DNA of 64,000 nucleotides from JAKFWF01 sp031374115 (GCA_031374115.1 JANMNO010000039.1:6111-70110); one strand, 5' to 3'; positions 16,406 to 25,495 are shown, numbered from the stretch's first letter. Notes: a model not told the origin generated them from the letters alone. A program made the numbers and translations.

Positions 16406-16719
16406 TGCGCTAACTCCTTCGCACAAAGCAGTTTATCACCCGAGAGCGCAACGCGCTGACGGATGTTGACCCCCAAGCCTCCCGGGTTATGCGGCGTGCA
16501 AACCCATGTGCAAGGCGGCGGCTCGATGGTTCGGGCCGTAATGATTGGACGGTTCAATGCTCCAGGAAGCCGCGCATGTCAAACAAATAGCCGTCGTCTC
16601 GGCCTGCTAGAACGGCAGAATGCTCGCTTAAAACCGAGCTGATTCGTGGCATACTCGACGGATCGTCACTCGAAGGCGCGTCTGTCATTTAACAGGCAGG
16701 CGAAATCTGGGAGGATGTC
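16406..16719. other. Gene-free stretch between GST and small membrane protein genes
   Basis: These 314 bases separate divergent genes and must hold promoters for both. I see no credible reading frame. A tRNA T-loop-like GTTCAATGC (16552-16560) lacks a matching stem. The rest gives no recognisable RNA or repeat. Confidence 0.4.
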
Positions 16720-16926
16720 ATGACCAGACGCACGACGCGGGTCCTTTGGGGGTTGATCGGTCTGTGTTTGTTCGCGGGCGGGGCGATCAGTGTTGCCTTG
16801 TTCATTGGGCCTCCCGATTGGGCCCGATCCGTGGATCTGCGAAGACTTGAAGTTCTGCTTGACGGCATGGCCCTGCTGTTTTGGATGCTGGTATTCGCGT
16901 TCTATTGGGCCAACAAGAAGGACTGA
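16720..16926 (+). CDS. Small two-helix membrane protein, unknown function
   Basis: The 68-residue product begins with a basic MTRRTTR and has two hydrophobic helices at about residues 8-28 (LWGLIGLCLFAGGAISVALF) and 45-64 (LLDGMALLFWMLVFAFYWA), ending in NKKD, so both ends are probably cytoplasmic. GGAGG precedes the ATG by about 6 bases, which is strong support for translation. No family is recognised. It stands alone, 61 bases before dapF on the same strand. Confidence 0.65.
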   Translation: MTRRTTRVLWGLIGLCLFAGGAISVALFIGPPDWARSVDLRRLEVLLDGMALLFWMLVFAFYWANKKD

Positions 16927-16987
16927 TCGCAGAGTTCATCGAATTGAGCGATTGTCAGCGGCGTGCAGCTTCGCCATATAACGTTGC

Positions 16988-17869
16988 ATGACGCAACGCG
17001 CCGCCAGCGACCCACTGTCCTTCAGCAAGATGAACGGCCTCGGGAACGAGATCGTCGTTGTCGATTTGCGTGGGACCAAGCGCGTCATTACTGCGGATGA
17101 AGCACGCGCCATCGCGGCCGATCCGTTGTCGCGGTTCGATCAGTTGATGGTGCTACATGACGCCAAAACTCGCGGCACTGAAGCGTTCATTCGGATTTAC
17201 AATACCGATGGCTCAGAGGCCGAGGCGTGCGGCAATGGCATGCGCTGCGTTGGTTGGATGACCCAAAAAGCAACTAAGCGTCAGCACTTCAAATTCGAAA
17301 CGCTTCCTGGCATTTTGGATGTCGCGGTTGGAGGGCAAGACCGCATCACCGTCGATATGGGCGAGCCGCGGTTTGCTTGGAACGAGATTCCACTTGCCGA
17401 GCCCTTCCACGATACACGGCGCATCGAATTGCAAATCGGACCGATCGACAATCCTATCCTGCACTCGCCCTCAGTTGTGAACGTCGGCAATCCGCATGCC
17501 GTGTTTTGGGTCAAGGACGTCGCAATTTATGATCTTGGCCGGTTTGGTCCGATGCTGGAAAACCATCCTATTTTCCCTGAACGAGCGAATATATCCCTCG
17601 CCCGCGTCACCTCACCAATCTCGATCACTTTGAGAACCTGGGAGCGCGGCGCCGGCTTGACTCGCGCCTGTGGTTCGGCTGCCTGTGCGGCAGCCGTGCT
17701 CGGCGCGCGCACGAAGCGAACGGATCGCAAAGTTACGGTGACCGTTCCTGGTGGTCAGTTGGAAATCGAATGGACAACAGCAAACCGGATCTTGATGGCT
17801 GGTCCGGCGACTGAAGAATACGCAGGCGTGTTCGATTTTTCGCTTGGCCGAGCGCAGCGGTTGAATTGA
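16988..17869 (+). CDS. dapF: Diaminopimelate epimerase
   Basis: DapF converts LL- to meso-diaminopimelate, needed for lysine and peptidoglycan, using two cysteines as acid and base without a cofactor. The 293-residue protein has both: C81 in EACGNGMRC and C228 in TRACGSAACAAA, each in the exact family context. The N-terminal FSKMNGLGNE is also diagnostic. mtaB starts 4 bases after the stop and ftsY overlaps mtaB, so dapF-mtaB-ftsY form an operon, an arrangement conserved in Hyphomicrobiales. Confidence 0.96.
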   Translation: MTQRAASDPLSFSKMNGLGNEIVVVDLRGTKRVITADEARAIAADPLSRFDQLMVLHDAKTRGTEAFIRIYNTDGSEAEACGNGMRCVGWMTQKATKRQHFKFETLPGILDVAVGGQDRITVDMGEPRFAWNEIPLAEPFHDTRRIELQIGPIDNPILHSPSVVNVGNPHAVFWVKDVAIYDLGRFGPMLENHPIFPERANISLARVTSPISITLRTWERGAGLTRACGSAACAAAVLGARTKRTDRKVTVTVPGGQLEIEWTTANRILMAGPATEEYAGVFDFSLGRAQRLN

Positions 17870-17873
17870 ACCC

Positions 17874-19136
17874 ATGCGCGAACCAACAATCATTACGCTG
17901 GGGTGTCGGCTCAATGCTTATGAGTCGGAAGTTATGCGCCAGCATGCGGCCGCGGCGGGGTTGAGTGATACCGTCATCGTGAACACTTGCGCAGTTACTG
18001 CCGAGTCCGTTCGCCAGGCGGGCCAACAAATCCGGCGGCTGCGACGGGAAAACCCGGCGGCACAAATTATCGTAACCGGCTGTGCCGCACAGATCGAGCC
18101 GCAACGGTTCGCCGCCATGCCTGAAGTCGACCGCGTGATCGGCAATGCGGAGAAGATGAAGGCTTCGACATTCGCGGGGATTGCGACCGGTGCCAGCGAG
18201 CGCGTTGTCGTCAACGATATCATGAGCGTGCGTGAAACGGCCTCACACCTGATCGATGGATTTGGGGTGCTGCCGCGCGGCTATGTGCAGGTGCAGAACG
18301 GCTGCGATCATCGATGCACATTTTGCATCATCCCCTTTGGCCGGGGGGCTTCACGATCGGTGCCGGCCGGCGAAGTCGTCGCGCAGGTGCGGCGACTGGT
18401 CGAAAACGGTTGCGGCGAGATTGTTCTGACTGGCGTTGATATCACGTCATACGGCCCGGATTTACCTGGCGATATGACGCTTGGCCGTCTCGTTCGAAGT
18501 GTGCTGAAACACGTGCCCGAACTAAGGCGCCTTCGACTGTCATCGATCGATCAGACCGAGATCGATCGCGATCTGTTAGATGCCATCGTCAGCGAGCCAA
18601 GGCTGATGCCGCACCTCCATCTGTCGATGCAGTCCGGCGACGACATGATCTTGAAGCGCATGAAGCGGCGGCATCTTTCCGCGGACGCGATTGGCTTTTG
18701 CCGCGAGGTGCGACGGTTACGCCCGGACATTGTCTTCGGCGCGGATCTGATCGCCGGCTTTCCGACGGAAACGGAAGAGATGTTCCAGAATACGCTTCGC
18801 ATCGTTGATGAGTGCGAACTGACGTTTCTGCACGTGTTTCCATATTCCCCCCGAAGGCAAACGCCGGCCGCGCGCATGCCTCAATTGCCGAAAGCGGAGG
18901 TGAAGCAACGCGCGGCCCGTTTGCGCGCCAAGGGCGGTGGTGTGCTGCGCACTTACTTCGGTTCGCTGAAGGGCGTGACGACCGAAGTCATGATGGAGAA
19001 CGCTCGCGTTGGTCGCACGGCTCATTTTGCCGAAGTAGAGATCGGACGGTCTCAACAGTGTGAAGCGGGTAGCTTCAGACTGATAAAAATCAACGGTCAC
19101 GACGAGCGGCGTCTCAGCGGCACGGTTGCTACATGA
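17874..19136 (+). CDS. mtaB: tRNA threonylcarbamoyladenosine methylthiotransferase MtaB
   Basis: MtaB is a radical-SAM enzyme that adds a methylthio group to threonylcarbamoyladenosine-37 of tRNAs reading ANN codons. The 420-residue protein has the N-terminal methylthiotransferase domain with three cysteines (TLGCRLNAYES, VNTCAVT, VTGCAAQ) for one iron-sulfur cluster, then the radical-SAM CxxxCxxC motif in NGCDHRCTFCIIPFGRG. The LGCRLN form rather than LGCQMN points to MtaB rather than MiaB. The terminal TRAM-like region ends near SFRLIKINGH. The stop overlaps the ftsY start (ATGA). Confidence 0.93.
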   Translation: MREPTIITLGCRLNAYESEVMRQHAAAAGLSDTVIVNTCAVTAESVRQAGQQIRRLRRENPAAQIIVTGCAAQIEPQRFAAMPEVDRVIGNAEKMKASTFAGIATGASERVVVNDIMSVRETASHLIDGFGVLPRGYVQVQNGCDHRCTFCIIPFGRGASRSVPAGEVVAQVRRLVENGCGEIVLTGVDITSYGPDLPGDMTLGRLVRSVLKHVPELRRLRLSSIDQTEIDRDLLDAIVSEPRLMPHLHLSMQSGDDMILKRMKRRHLSADAIGFCREVRRLRPDIVFGADLIAGFPTETEEMFQNTLRIVDECELTFLHVFPYSPRRQTPAARMPQLPKAEVKQRAARLRAKGGGVLRTYFGSLKGVTTEVMMENARVGRTAHFAEVEIGRSQQCEAGSFRLIKINGHDERRLSGTVAT

Positions 19137-20197
19137 CAGATGCACCGAAGAAGCCCGGCTTGATGGGCCGGTTGTTTGGTCGTGCCGCGCCAAGCACCGT
19201 CGCGACGGCCGATGATGCGAAGGTCGACACTGTAGAAATGGCTGGGCCTGATGAGCCTGCGCTGGAAATGAAGCCCGAACCCAGGAAGGGCTGGTTTGCT
19301 CGTCTGACATCCGGCCTTTCGAAGACGTCGTCCAAGCTTGCGGAAGGCATCACCGGCGTTTTCACCAAGCGCAAGCTTGATGCAGAAACGTTAGGCGACC
19401 TCGAAGATGTGCTCATCCAAGCCGACCTCGGCGTCGAGACAGCGTCGCGGATAACCGCCGCGCTGTCGAAAAATCGCCTCGATAAGACGATCACGCCTGA
19501 AGAAGTTCGTGAGGTGCTCGCCAGCGAGGTCGAGCGGGTGCTGGAACGTGTAGCTAAGCCACTGATGATTAACGCCAGTCATAAGCCTCACGTTATTTTG
19601 GTCGTCGGCGTCAATGGCGGCGGCAAGACCACGACGATTGGTAAACTGGCCAGCCAATATCGCGCCGAGGGTCGTAAGGTGGTGCTCGCTGCAGGAGATA
19701 CGTTCCGAGCCGCTGCGATCGATCAACTGAAGGTTTGGGGCGAGCGAACCGGGGCCATCGTCATCGCGGGGAACGTCGGCTCCGATTCGTCGGGTCTCGC
19801 ATTCGACGCGATGCGGGAAGCACGCGAACAGTCTGCCGACGTGCTGATTATCGATACGGCCGGCCGGCTGCAAAACAAGCAAGCCCTGATGGAAGAACTC
19901 GAGAAGGTCATTCGTGTCATTCGCAAGGGCGACGCAAGCGCACCCCATGACGTCGTACTAGTACTCGATGCGACGACCGGCCAGAACGCAATGTCGCAGG
20001 TGGATGTGTTTCGCCAGCGGTCGGGCGTTACGGGCCTTGTTATGACAAAATTGGACGGTACCGCCCGCGGTGGAATTCTGGTGGCGATCGCCGCCAAGCA
20101 TGGTCTTCCTGTTCATGCCATCGGCGTCGGTGAAGGTGTAGATGATCTGCACAGCTTCAATGCGGCAGAGTTTGCGCGCGCGATTGCGCTCGGATAA
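19133..20197 (+). CDS. ftsY: Signal recognition particle receptor FtsY
   Basis: FtsY docks ribosome-SRP complexes at the inner membrane through GTP-dependent pairing with Ffh. The 354-residue protein has a short acidic A domain (residues 1-50), much shorter than in E. coli, then the N domain and the GTPase domain with P-loop GVNGGGKT at residues 159-166, DTFRAAAIDQL, IDTAGRLQNK and TKLDGTARGG. It is coupled to mtaB by a 4-base overlap, and yciB-type genes follow after 69 bases. Confidence 0.97.
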   Translation: MTDAPKKPGLMGRLFGRAAPSTVATADDAKVDTVEMAGPDEPALEMKPEPRKGWFARLTSGLSKTSSKLAEGITGVFTKRKLDAETLGDLEDVLIQADLGVETASRITAALSKNRLDKTITPEEVREVLASEVERVLERVAKPLMINASHKPHVILVVGVNGGGKTTTIGKLASQYRAEGRKVVLAAGDTFRAAAIDQLKVWGERTGAIVIAGNVGSDSSGLAFDAMREAREQSADVLIIDTAGRLQNKQALMEELEKVIRVIRKGDASAPHDVVLVLDATTGQNAMSQVDVFRQRSGVTGLVMTKLDGTARGGILVAIAAKHGLPVHAIGVGEGVDDLHSFNAAEFARAIALG

Positions 20198-20266
20198 GAG
20201 GCCTGTCGGGGTGACGGACGCAGCGGTTCAAAGTTGTGCCGATGGCAAAAGGGACGAGCGACAACA

Positions 20267-20902
20267 ATGAATTGGTTAAAGCGCCACTATCCGTTCAATG
20301 CTGAGCAGTCGATCAATATACTTAGTGAGTTCGGTCCACTTGTCACAATGTTCGTGGTTAATGGCGCCTTTGGCATCACGGCTGGCACATATGCGTTGAT
20401 TGGGGCGACCTTGATAGCGATCGCGGCAATGATGTGGGTCATGGGCCGTCCGCCAATCTTTCCGTTGATTGCGAGCGCGGTCACCATCACATTCGGAACA
20501 CTGACGATCGTGACCGGTGACAGCATGTGGGTGCAGATCAAAGTCACTATTTTCAATATGCTGTTCGCGCTCTTCCTATTTTACGGCCTGTATACCGGAA
20601 GAAGTTTTTTCAAGTACGTGTTCGACAAGACCTTCCATTACACCCAGGAGGGCTGGAACAAATTCACGTGGAACTTTGCGTGGTTTTTCGTATTGACGGC
20701 GGTTGCGAATGAGCTGGTTCGTCAAGGCTTCGCGCATGCCAACTACAGTATTGGCTCTTACCGGCTCGACAGCGTGAACATTTGGATCCTATTCAAACTG
20801 TTTATCGTTATGCCCGTAAGCGGTATCTTTGCATGGTGGCAGACATTGATAATGCACAAATACCGCTTGCCCGTGCGCTCGAGCGATAGTCCGGCGGAAT
20901 AG
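20267..20902 (+). CDS. YciB/IspZ family septation protein A, first (diverged) copy
   Basis: YciB-family proteins are inner-membrane proteins linked to cell-envelope synthesis and septation. This 211-residue copy has five hydrophobic helices and the family core: LSEFGPLVTMFVVN near residue 18, the aromatic-rich WNKFTWNFAWFFVLTAVANELVRQ region and a C-terminal helix. Compared with the second copy next to it, the conserved ...LNEIVWR is changed to ANELVRQ and a longer insertion follows. The start at 20267 gives the family length; the frame extends 11 codons upstream. It follows ftsY, where one yciB gene is expected. Its GTP- or lipid-related role is not known. Confidence 0.82.
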   Translation: MNWLKRHYPFNAEQSINILSEFGPLVTMFVVNGAFGITAGTYALIGATLIAIAAMMWVMGRPPIFPLIASAVTITFGTLTIVTGDSMWVQIKVTIFNMLFALFLFYGLYTGRSFFKYVFDKTFHYTQEGWNKFTWNFAWFFVLTAVANELVRQGFAHANYSIGSYRLDSVNIWILFKLFIVMPVSGIFAWWQTLIMHKYRLPVRSSDSPAE

Positions 20903-20971
20903 CGGATTGGTACCACGGTTGGATTGGCGATCTCGTATTTGGAATGAGAATTGAAGTGACGGAGTGTGAAC

Positions 20972-21577
20972 ATGCTTGACGCCAATCAAAAGGTGCCGGT
21001 CCCATCCTCCGATCCGGATTTCGATTCCAAGCAGCTACTGAAGATGCTGGTCGAGCTTGGCCCGCTGGTGGTTTTCTTTATTGCAAACGCAACCACAAAA
21101 AACATCTTTTGGGGCACCGGTGCATTCATGGTTGCAACGGCGATCGCGCTCGTCGCCTCGCGCACACTGTTCGGGCGCCTTCCGATGATGCCGATGATTT
21201 CCGGTATCTTCGTCTTAGTTTTTGGCGGCCTTACTCTTTGGTTACAGGATGCGCTATTCATTAAATTGAAGCCCACTATTGTAAATACACTCTTTGCATT
21301 GATACTGCTCGGGGGTTTAGCATTTGGCCAGTCGCTGCTGCGTTATGTTTTAGGTGATGTTTTCAAACTTACTTCTGTCGGGTGGCGGATGCTTACGTTG
21401 CGTTGGGCGATGTTTTTTCTCGTCCTTGCCGCGCTTAACGAGATCGTTTGGCGCAATTTCTCGGAAGATTTTTGGATCGCCTTCAAAATGGTCGGCGTCA
21501 TGCCTTTGACCATCATATTCGGAGTAGCACAACTTGGCCTTCTAAGGCGCTATTCGTCAGTTGGGCCAACGCTCTGA
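20972..21577 (+). CDS. YciB/IspZ family septation protein A, second copy
   Basis: This 201-residue membrane protein is the more typical YciB homologue. It has LLKMLVELGPLVVFFIAN near residue 24, the LFGRLPMMPMISGIFVLVFGGLTL helix pair, WRMLTLRWAMFFLVLAALNEIVWRNFSEDFW and a final amphipathic helix with MPLTIIFGVAQLGLL. Five helices are predicted. GGAG 7 bases before the ATG at 20972 decides the start over the GTG at 20966. The first copy lies 69 bases upstream, so the two are probably cotranscribed with ftsY. Confidence 0.87.
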   Translation: MLDANQKVPVPSSDPDFDSKQLLKMLVELGPLVVFFIANATTKNIFWGTGAFMVATAIALVASRTLFGRLPMMPMISGIFVLVFGGLTLWLQDALFIKLKPTIVNTLFALILLGGLAFGQSLLRYVLGDVFKLTSVGWRMLTLRWAMFFLVLAALNEIVWRNFSEDFWIAFKMVGVMPLTIIFGVAQLGLLRRYSSVGPTL

Positions 21578-21734
21578 CTACATACATTCCTGCCAATGAT
21601 GCAATTAGGCACATTCTTTCTCGGGATTAAAACGATTTGCATGAAAACAACTGAAAATTTTCGTTGCTGTACTGGACGACGTTAGAAAAATCAGATCATC
21701 TAGAGCCAGCGATGGTCCTTCGCTGAATTGGAAA

Positions 21735-21769
21735 CAGTTCAATCGCAGGTTGCAAACCTGTTTGAGCTG
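21735..21769. promoter_or_regulatory. Inverted repeat upstream of marR-type gene, candidate operator
   Basis: CAGGTT (21746-21751), GCA, AACCTG (21755-21760) form a perfect 6-bp inverted repeat, enclosed by CAGTTCAA (21735-21742) and TTGAGCTG (21762-21769), which are complementary at 7 of 8 positions. The site lies about 50-80 bases before the MarR-type start, where an autoregulatory operator would be expected. Confidence 0.4.
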
Positions 21770-21815
21770 TATCTGTGTTCACTTCATCACGCTCTGGAGA
21801 AACGACACAAAAGCC

Positions 21816-22295
21816 ATGTCAAAAGACAAATCTGCTGAACGCCTCGAGCGATCACCGATCCATCTCTTACATCGCGCCGGGCAATGCGCTGGTGACATTT
21901 TCCAATCTGAGATGTCGACTGGTGATCTAACGCCCCGTCAATTCGCCGTCCTGGTGACGGTTGCGCACCACGAAGGTCTCAGTCAAACGAACCTCGTTGA
22001 TCGAACGGGCATTGATCGCTCAACGCTCGCCGACATAATCCGCCGGATGCTGAAAAAAGGATTGATTCAACGCCGGCGCACGAAAGAGGATGCACGGGCC
22101 TATGCGGTTCGGCTGTCCGATGAAGGCTGGAAAGTCTTGAAGTCCGCCGAGCCACTGGCAAAGCGAATCGACGACAAAATCATGGCGGCGCTTCCAGGAA
22201 CCAGTCGTGAGCGCTTCTTGCAGGATCTAAACGTTATCGTGGCAGCGCTGGGAACGGCCTCACCGGTTGTTCCGACAGGCAAGACCAAGAACTGA
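21816..22295 (+). CDS. MarR-family transcriptional regulator
   Basis: A 159-residue winged-helix repressor-type regulator. The HTH lies around LTPRQFAVLVTVAHHEGLSQTNLVDRTGIDRSTLADIIRRM, and the wing is RRRTKEDARAYAVRLSDEGWKV with the conserved Asp-Arg pair changed to Asp-Ala. The final helix supplies dimerisation. The ligand is unknown. The ATG at 21816 is chosen because sequence before it is not family-like; its Shine-Dalgarno match is weak. An inverted repeat about 50 bases upstream suggests autoregulation. It is convergent with the tetR-type gene 18 bases away. Confidence 0.85.
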   Translation: MSKDKSAERLERSPIHLLHRAGQCAGDIFQSEMSTGDLTPRQFAVLVTVAHHEGLSQTNLVDRTGIDRSTLADIIRRMLKKGLIQRRRTKEDARAYAVRLSDEGWKVLKSAEPLAKRIDDKIMAALPGTSRERFLQDLNVIVAALGTASPVVPTGKTKN

Positions 22296-22313
22296 ACTCG
22301 CGTTTCCCACCAA

Positions 22314-22928
22314 CTATGCGGCCGGTCCCGCAATGAGCCCATTTGCGACGGAACCGACAACGAATCGGACCTGTCTTTGGGTCTCGCCGTAGTCAAAATT
22401 TCCGAGTTTGCTATCCAGCGAAATAACGACAATGCCGTGCACTGCAGCGAACAGTGCGCGGGCATTGCTCGCCCTTAGCGCTACATCTGCGATCGTGTTT
22501 TCGAGAACCGTTTCTACTAAGGCAAACAGGGTACCTTGGCGTTCGCGATACCATGACGGCACTTCCGCACCTGGAGCCATTTGATGGTCGAATACGGCGC
22601 GCCACGCCTTGTCGTGCGTACTGGCAAATTCGAGATATTCGAGTGCCAATGCTAACAGTCGATCGCTCATCGGCGCGGCGCTTGCAGCCTCATTTGCTCG
22701 CGCCAGTTCATCTCGCAAGGCGTCTAAGGTGCAGGCATTGGCCTCGATAATGAGGAGATCCAGGCCGCCGAATACATTATAGAGCGTGCCGACCGCGCAG
22801 CCGGCTTCTTGTGCGACCCGTCGCGCTTGAACCGCTGCAAGCCCTTCCGTCGATATGATGCGATTGGCAATTTCCAGCATGTGGTCGCGCATTTTGGTGC
22901 GGTAGGATCCCGGCTTCGGTCTCTTCAT
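22314..22928 (-). CDS. TetR-family transcriptional regulator
   Basis: The 204-residue protein has a TetR N-terminal HTH: MLEIANRIISTEGLAAVQARRVAQEAGCAVGTLYNVFGGLDLL, with the recognition helix at CAVGTLYNVF. The C-terminal domain, with WRAVFDHQMAP and ARALFAAVHGIVVISLD, resembles the WHG-type ligand-binding domain. GGAG 7 bases upstream supports the ATG at 22928; the frame is open 32 codons further. It is divergent from the amidase gene across 181 bases that include a small TTCATTGAA palindrome at about 23031, so it may control the amidase and hydrolase genes. Ligand unknown. Confidence 0.85.
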   Translation of the reverse strand: MKRPKPGSYRTKMRDHMLEIANRIISTEGLAAVQARRVAQEAGCAVGTLYNVFGGLDLLIIEANACTLDALRDELARANEAASAAPMSDRLLALALEYLEFASTHDKAWRAVFDHQMAPGAEVPSWYRERQGTLFALVETVLENTIADVALRASNARALFAAVHGIVVISLDSKLGNFDYGETQRQVRFVVGSVANGLIAGPAA

Positions 22929-23109
22929 TTTTGCTCCGATTTTGCCGTGTTGCAGTCGCGACCAGACCTCGCGCGTTCGCGCCTCTAGGGTTACCGCAAT
23001 TCCTGTCGAAGCGCGAGTGAGCATAGTTCATTGAATGTTGACCCGTTGACGCGCCGTGTGGCCAGCATGCACGCTGCGGCCTTCCAGAGAGCTATCGGCC
23101 GAGGGTAAA

Positions 23110-24471
23110 ATGACAACGACGAAAACCGGGACCAGCGCCACGTGCGTTGCAGCCGTCACGGCTTTGAATACGGCGATCGCGGCCGCCAATCCCAAGTTGC
23201 GAGCATTTGTGATGGCCATGCCCGAGACCGCGTTGGCGGAGGCGGAAGCAGTGGATCGCCGCGCCGCGGCTGGTAATCCAGCGCGAACGCTTGAGGGTGT
23301 TTGTGTGGGCATCAAAGATATCATCGACGTCGCAGGCCTGCCGACCGGGGCTGGTTCGCTTACCCGCAAGGATGTGCCGCCCGCTGAAGCGGATGCTCAT
23401 GTGGTCACCAAGCTGCGCATGGCCGGCGCAATCGTTCCAGGCAAGACTCACACGGTCGAATACGCGTTCGGGGGGTGGGGAACGAACGTTACGGTCGGAA
23501 CGCCTTGGAACCCTTGGGATGAAGAGATCCAACGCACCCCCGGGGGATCATCGAGCGGCTCCGGCGCAGCCGTCGGTGCCGGAATACTATCTGCTGCACT
23601 CGGTACCGATACTGGCGGCTCGGTGCGGTTGCCTGCTGCGTTCTGCGGCTGCGTGGGTCTCAAGACATCGATCGGCCTCGTCGGGCGCTCGGGCGTCGTA
23701 CCGCTGGCCGATTCCTTCGACACGATCGGTCCGATTGCCAAGGACGTTGCAACTGCTGCTCGGATACTCAGTGCCATGCAGGGTGAAGATCCACGCGACG
23801 AGACCACCTTCGGCATCAGGCGTGCAGATCCGTTGGAGGGTCTCGAAACTGGCGTGCGCGGTATGCGGTTCGCCCGGCTAGCCGCTTCCGACATGCCGCA
23901 GACGACAGCCGACATGTCGCGCGCGTTCGACAAGGCGCTTGGCCAATTGTCCGAAGCGGGTGCGACGATAGTGCCGTTCGCCCTTCCGGCGTCGCTGCAC
24001 GAGATCACCAGATTCTGCGGACGCATCATGGCAGTCGAGGCGTACACCCACTACCACCAGTTCGTCGACGACCCGCAATCGTCGCTGCACGAAAACATCC
24101 GTGCCCGCATGGCGCCGGGAGCAAAGATCCTCGCTTCCGATTGGCTGGACATGCGCGCCGCATGGAAGCGCGAGGGGCAACGTTTCCTGAGGGCAATGGA
24201 CCGCTTTGATGCGCTGCTGCTGCCGACGACGCCATTCACGGCGCACCCGGTGGCGACGGTCGACGAAGCGCTGAGTCCCGGTGGTCACACCCGGTTCGTG
24301 AACTACCTTGAACTGTGCGGATTGTCGGTACCGATGTCGGTTGCGCCCGATGGCTTACCGACCAGCTTGCAGATTGTCTGCCGGCGCTTCGACGACCCGC
24401 TCGCGTTGCGCATCGGCCGGACGTTCGAGCAGGCACGGGGAATGTTTCCCAAGCCCACTGTCTGGTGGTGA
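23110..24471 (+). CDS. Amidase signature family hydrolase
   Basis: A 453-residue member of the amidase signature family (fatty-acid amide hydrolase/GatA-like fold). The Ser-cisSer-Lys triad is visible: Lys69 in GIKDIID, cis-Ser among residues 147-149 in GGSSSGSGAAV and the nucleophile Ser171 in GTDTGGSVR. The C-terminal part has LLLPTTPFTA and GLPTSLQIVCRRFDD, usual for stand-alone amidases. It is not GatA, because gatB and gatC are absent and the length differs. GAGG 5 bases upstream sets the start at 23110. The tetR-type regulator is divergent and an esterase-like gene follows after 139 bases. Confidence 0.88.
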   Translation: MTTTKTGTSATCVAAVTALNTAIAAANPKLRAFVMAMPETALAEAEAVDRRAAAGNPARTLEGVCVGIKDIIDVAGLPTGAGSLTRKDVPPAEADAHVVTKLRMAGAIVPGKTHTVEYAFGGWGTNVTVGTPWNPWDEEIQRTPGGSSSGSGAAVGAGILSAALGTDTGGSVRLPAAFCGCVGLKTSIGLVGRSGVVPLADSFDTIGPIAKDVATAARILSAMQGEDPRDETTFGIRRADPLEGLETGVRGMRFARLAASDMPQTTADMSRAFDKALGQLSEAGATIVPFALPASLHEITRFCGRIMAVEAYTHYHQFVDDPQSSLHENIRARMAPGAKILASDWLDMRAAWKREGQRFLRAMDRFDALLLPTTPFTAHPVATVDEALSPGGHTRFVNYLELCGLSVPMSVAPDGLPTSLQIVCRRFDDPLALRIGRTFEQARGMFPKPTVWW

Positions 24472-24610
24472 CCGCACAAAGGCTGCGGTTTGAGCCGAAA
24501 ATCGATCAGGGTTCTGGAGGCCGGGCCGTTTTTTGCAGCTCACCTTATCCAATGTCCCATGTTGCAACGTATCTTCTGGAACGACAGGGGATGATTGAGG
24601 GTCACGAGCA

Positions 24611-25423
24611 ATGTCCGACAGAACATCGAGAACATCATTTACATCGGTGCTCAGCAGCTTGGTGTCCGAGGGTGGACTAACGGTCGAGCGCAGTCGGGCC
24701 TATGGAGCACACCCTCGGCACACGCTCGATATTTACCGCGCGGGGCGTGAGAGTAGAACCGCGCCGATCGTACTGTTCTACTATGGTGGCGGCTGGATTT
24801 CGGGCGAGCGCGCGACGTACGCATTCGTCGGGTCGGCACTGGCGGCCAATGGTGTCACTACTGTGGTTGCCGATTACCGCTTGTTCCCGCAAGTCAAGTA
24901 CCCGGCATTCAACCAGGATGCAGCGCTCGCCTATGGCTGGACGCATGCCAATGTCGCCAACGGCGGCCGGCGGCCGATCATCTTGATGGGCCATTCGGCG
25001 GGCGCGCATATCGCGTCGCTCGTAACGCTCGACGCGCGTTATCGCCGCGCTGTCGCGTCGGACTATCCAGCGCCGGCAGCACTCATTGGTTTGTCGGGGC
25101 CCTACGGTTTCGATCCGACCACATGGAATTCAACTAAAGCGATTTTCGCGACCGCTTCGTCGGCCGATGATGCGCGGCCAGCGGCACACGCTCGCAATGG
25201 CGGTCCGCCGACACTGCTCATTCATGGCGCTGACGATACGGTGGTCGAACCGATCGCGGCCGACATGATGGAGCAGGCGTTGAAGACATCACACACGCCT
25301 GTCACCAAGCGGATCTACCCGGGGATCGGACATTCGGGCTTGATCATGACATTTGCGCAACCGCTCCGCTGGCGCGCGCCACTGCTGGAAGATGTGCTGA
25401 AGTTTGTCCGAACCGTGCAATAG
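24611..25423 (+). CDS. Alpha/beta hydrolase, hormone-sensitive-lipase-like esterase
   Basis: A 270-residue cytoplasmic alpha/beta hydrolase. The oxyanion segment FYYGGGWISGER (residues 57-67) is the HGGGW motif with the His changed to Tyr; the nucleophile is Ser129 in MGHSAGAHIAS. The acid is probably Asp208 or Asp209 in HGADDTVVEP and the base His241 in GIGHSG. This pattern fits short-chain esterases of family IV or kynurenine formamidase-like enzymes, which also tolerate changes in the first motif. It follows the amidase gene, so a shared amide or ester substrate is possible but not shown. The DNA between them (139 bases) has no clear feature. Confidence 0.85.
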   Translation: MSDRTSRTSFTSVLSSLVSEGGLTVERSRAYGAHPRHTLDIYRAGRESRTAPIVLFYYGGGWISGERATYAFVGSALAANGVTTVVADYRLFPQVKYPAFNQDAALAYGWTHANVANGGRRPIILMGHSAGAHIASLVTLDARYRRAVASDYPAPAALIGLSGPYGFDPTTWNSTKAIFATASSADDARPAAHARNGGPPTLLIHGADDTVVEPIAADMMEQALKTSHTPVTKRIYPGIGHSGLIMTFAQPLRWRAPLLEDVLKFVRTVQ

Positions 25424-25495
25424 GCTTGCTTGCCATTGCGGCCATCGCCACGCGGCTGCAAACACTAGCACTTGCCGCTCGTGGAACCTGCGATC

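Noticed and set aside
16552..16560. tRNA T-loop-like GTTCAATGC
   Set aside because: The flanking bases do not form the 5-bp T stem and no acceptor or anticodon arm fits.
16406..16719. Possible SRP RNA or 6S RNA near ffh
   Set aside because: The conserved SRP apical loop (GGAAGC-type with GGUCAGG context) is not present, and no 6S-like long bulged hairpin could be drawn.
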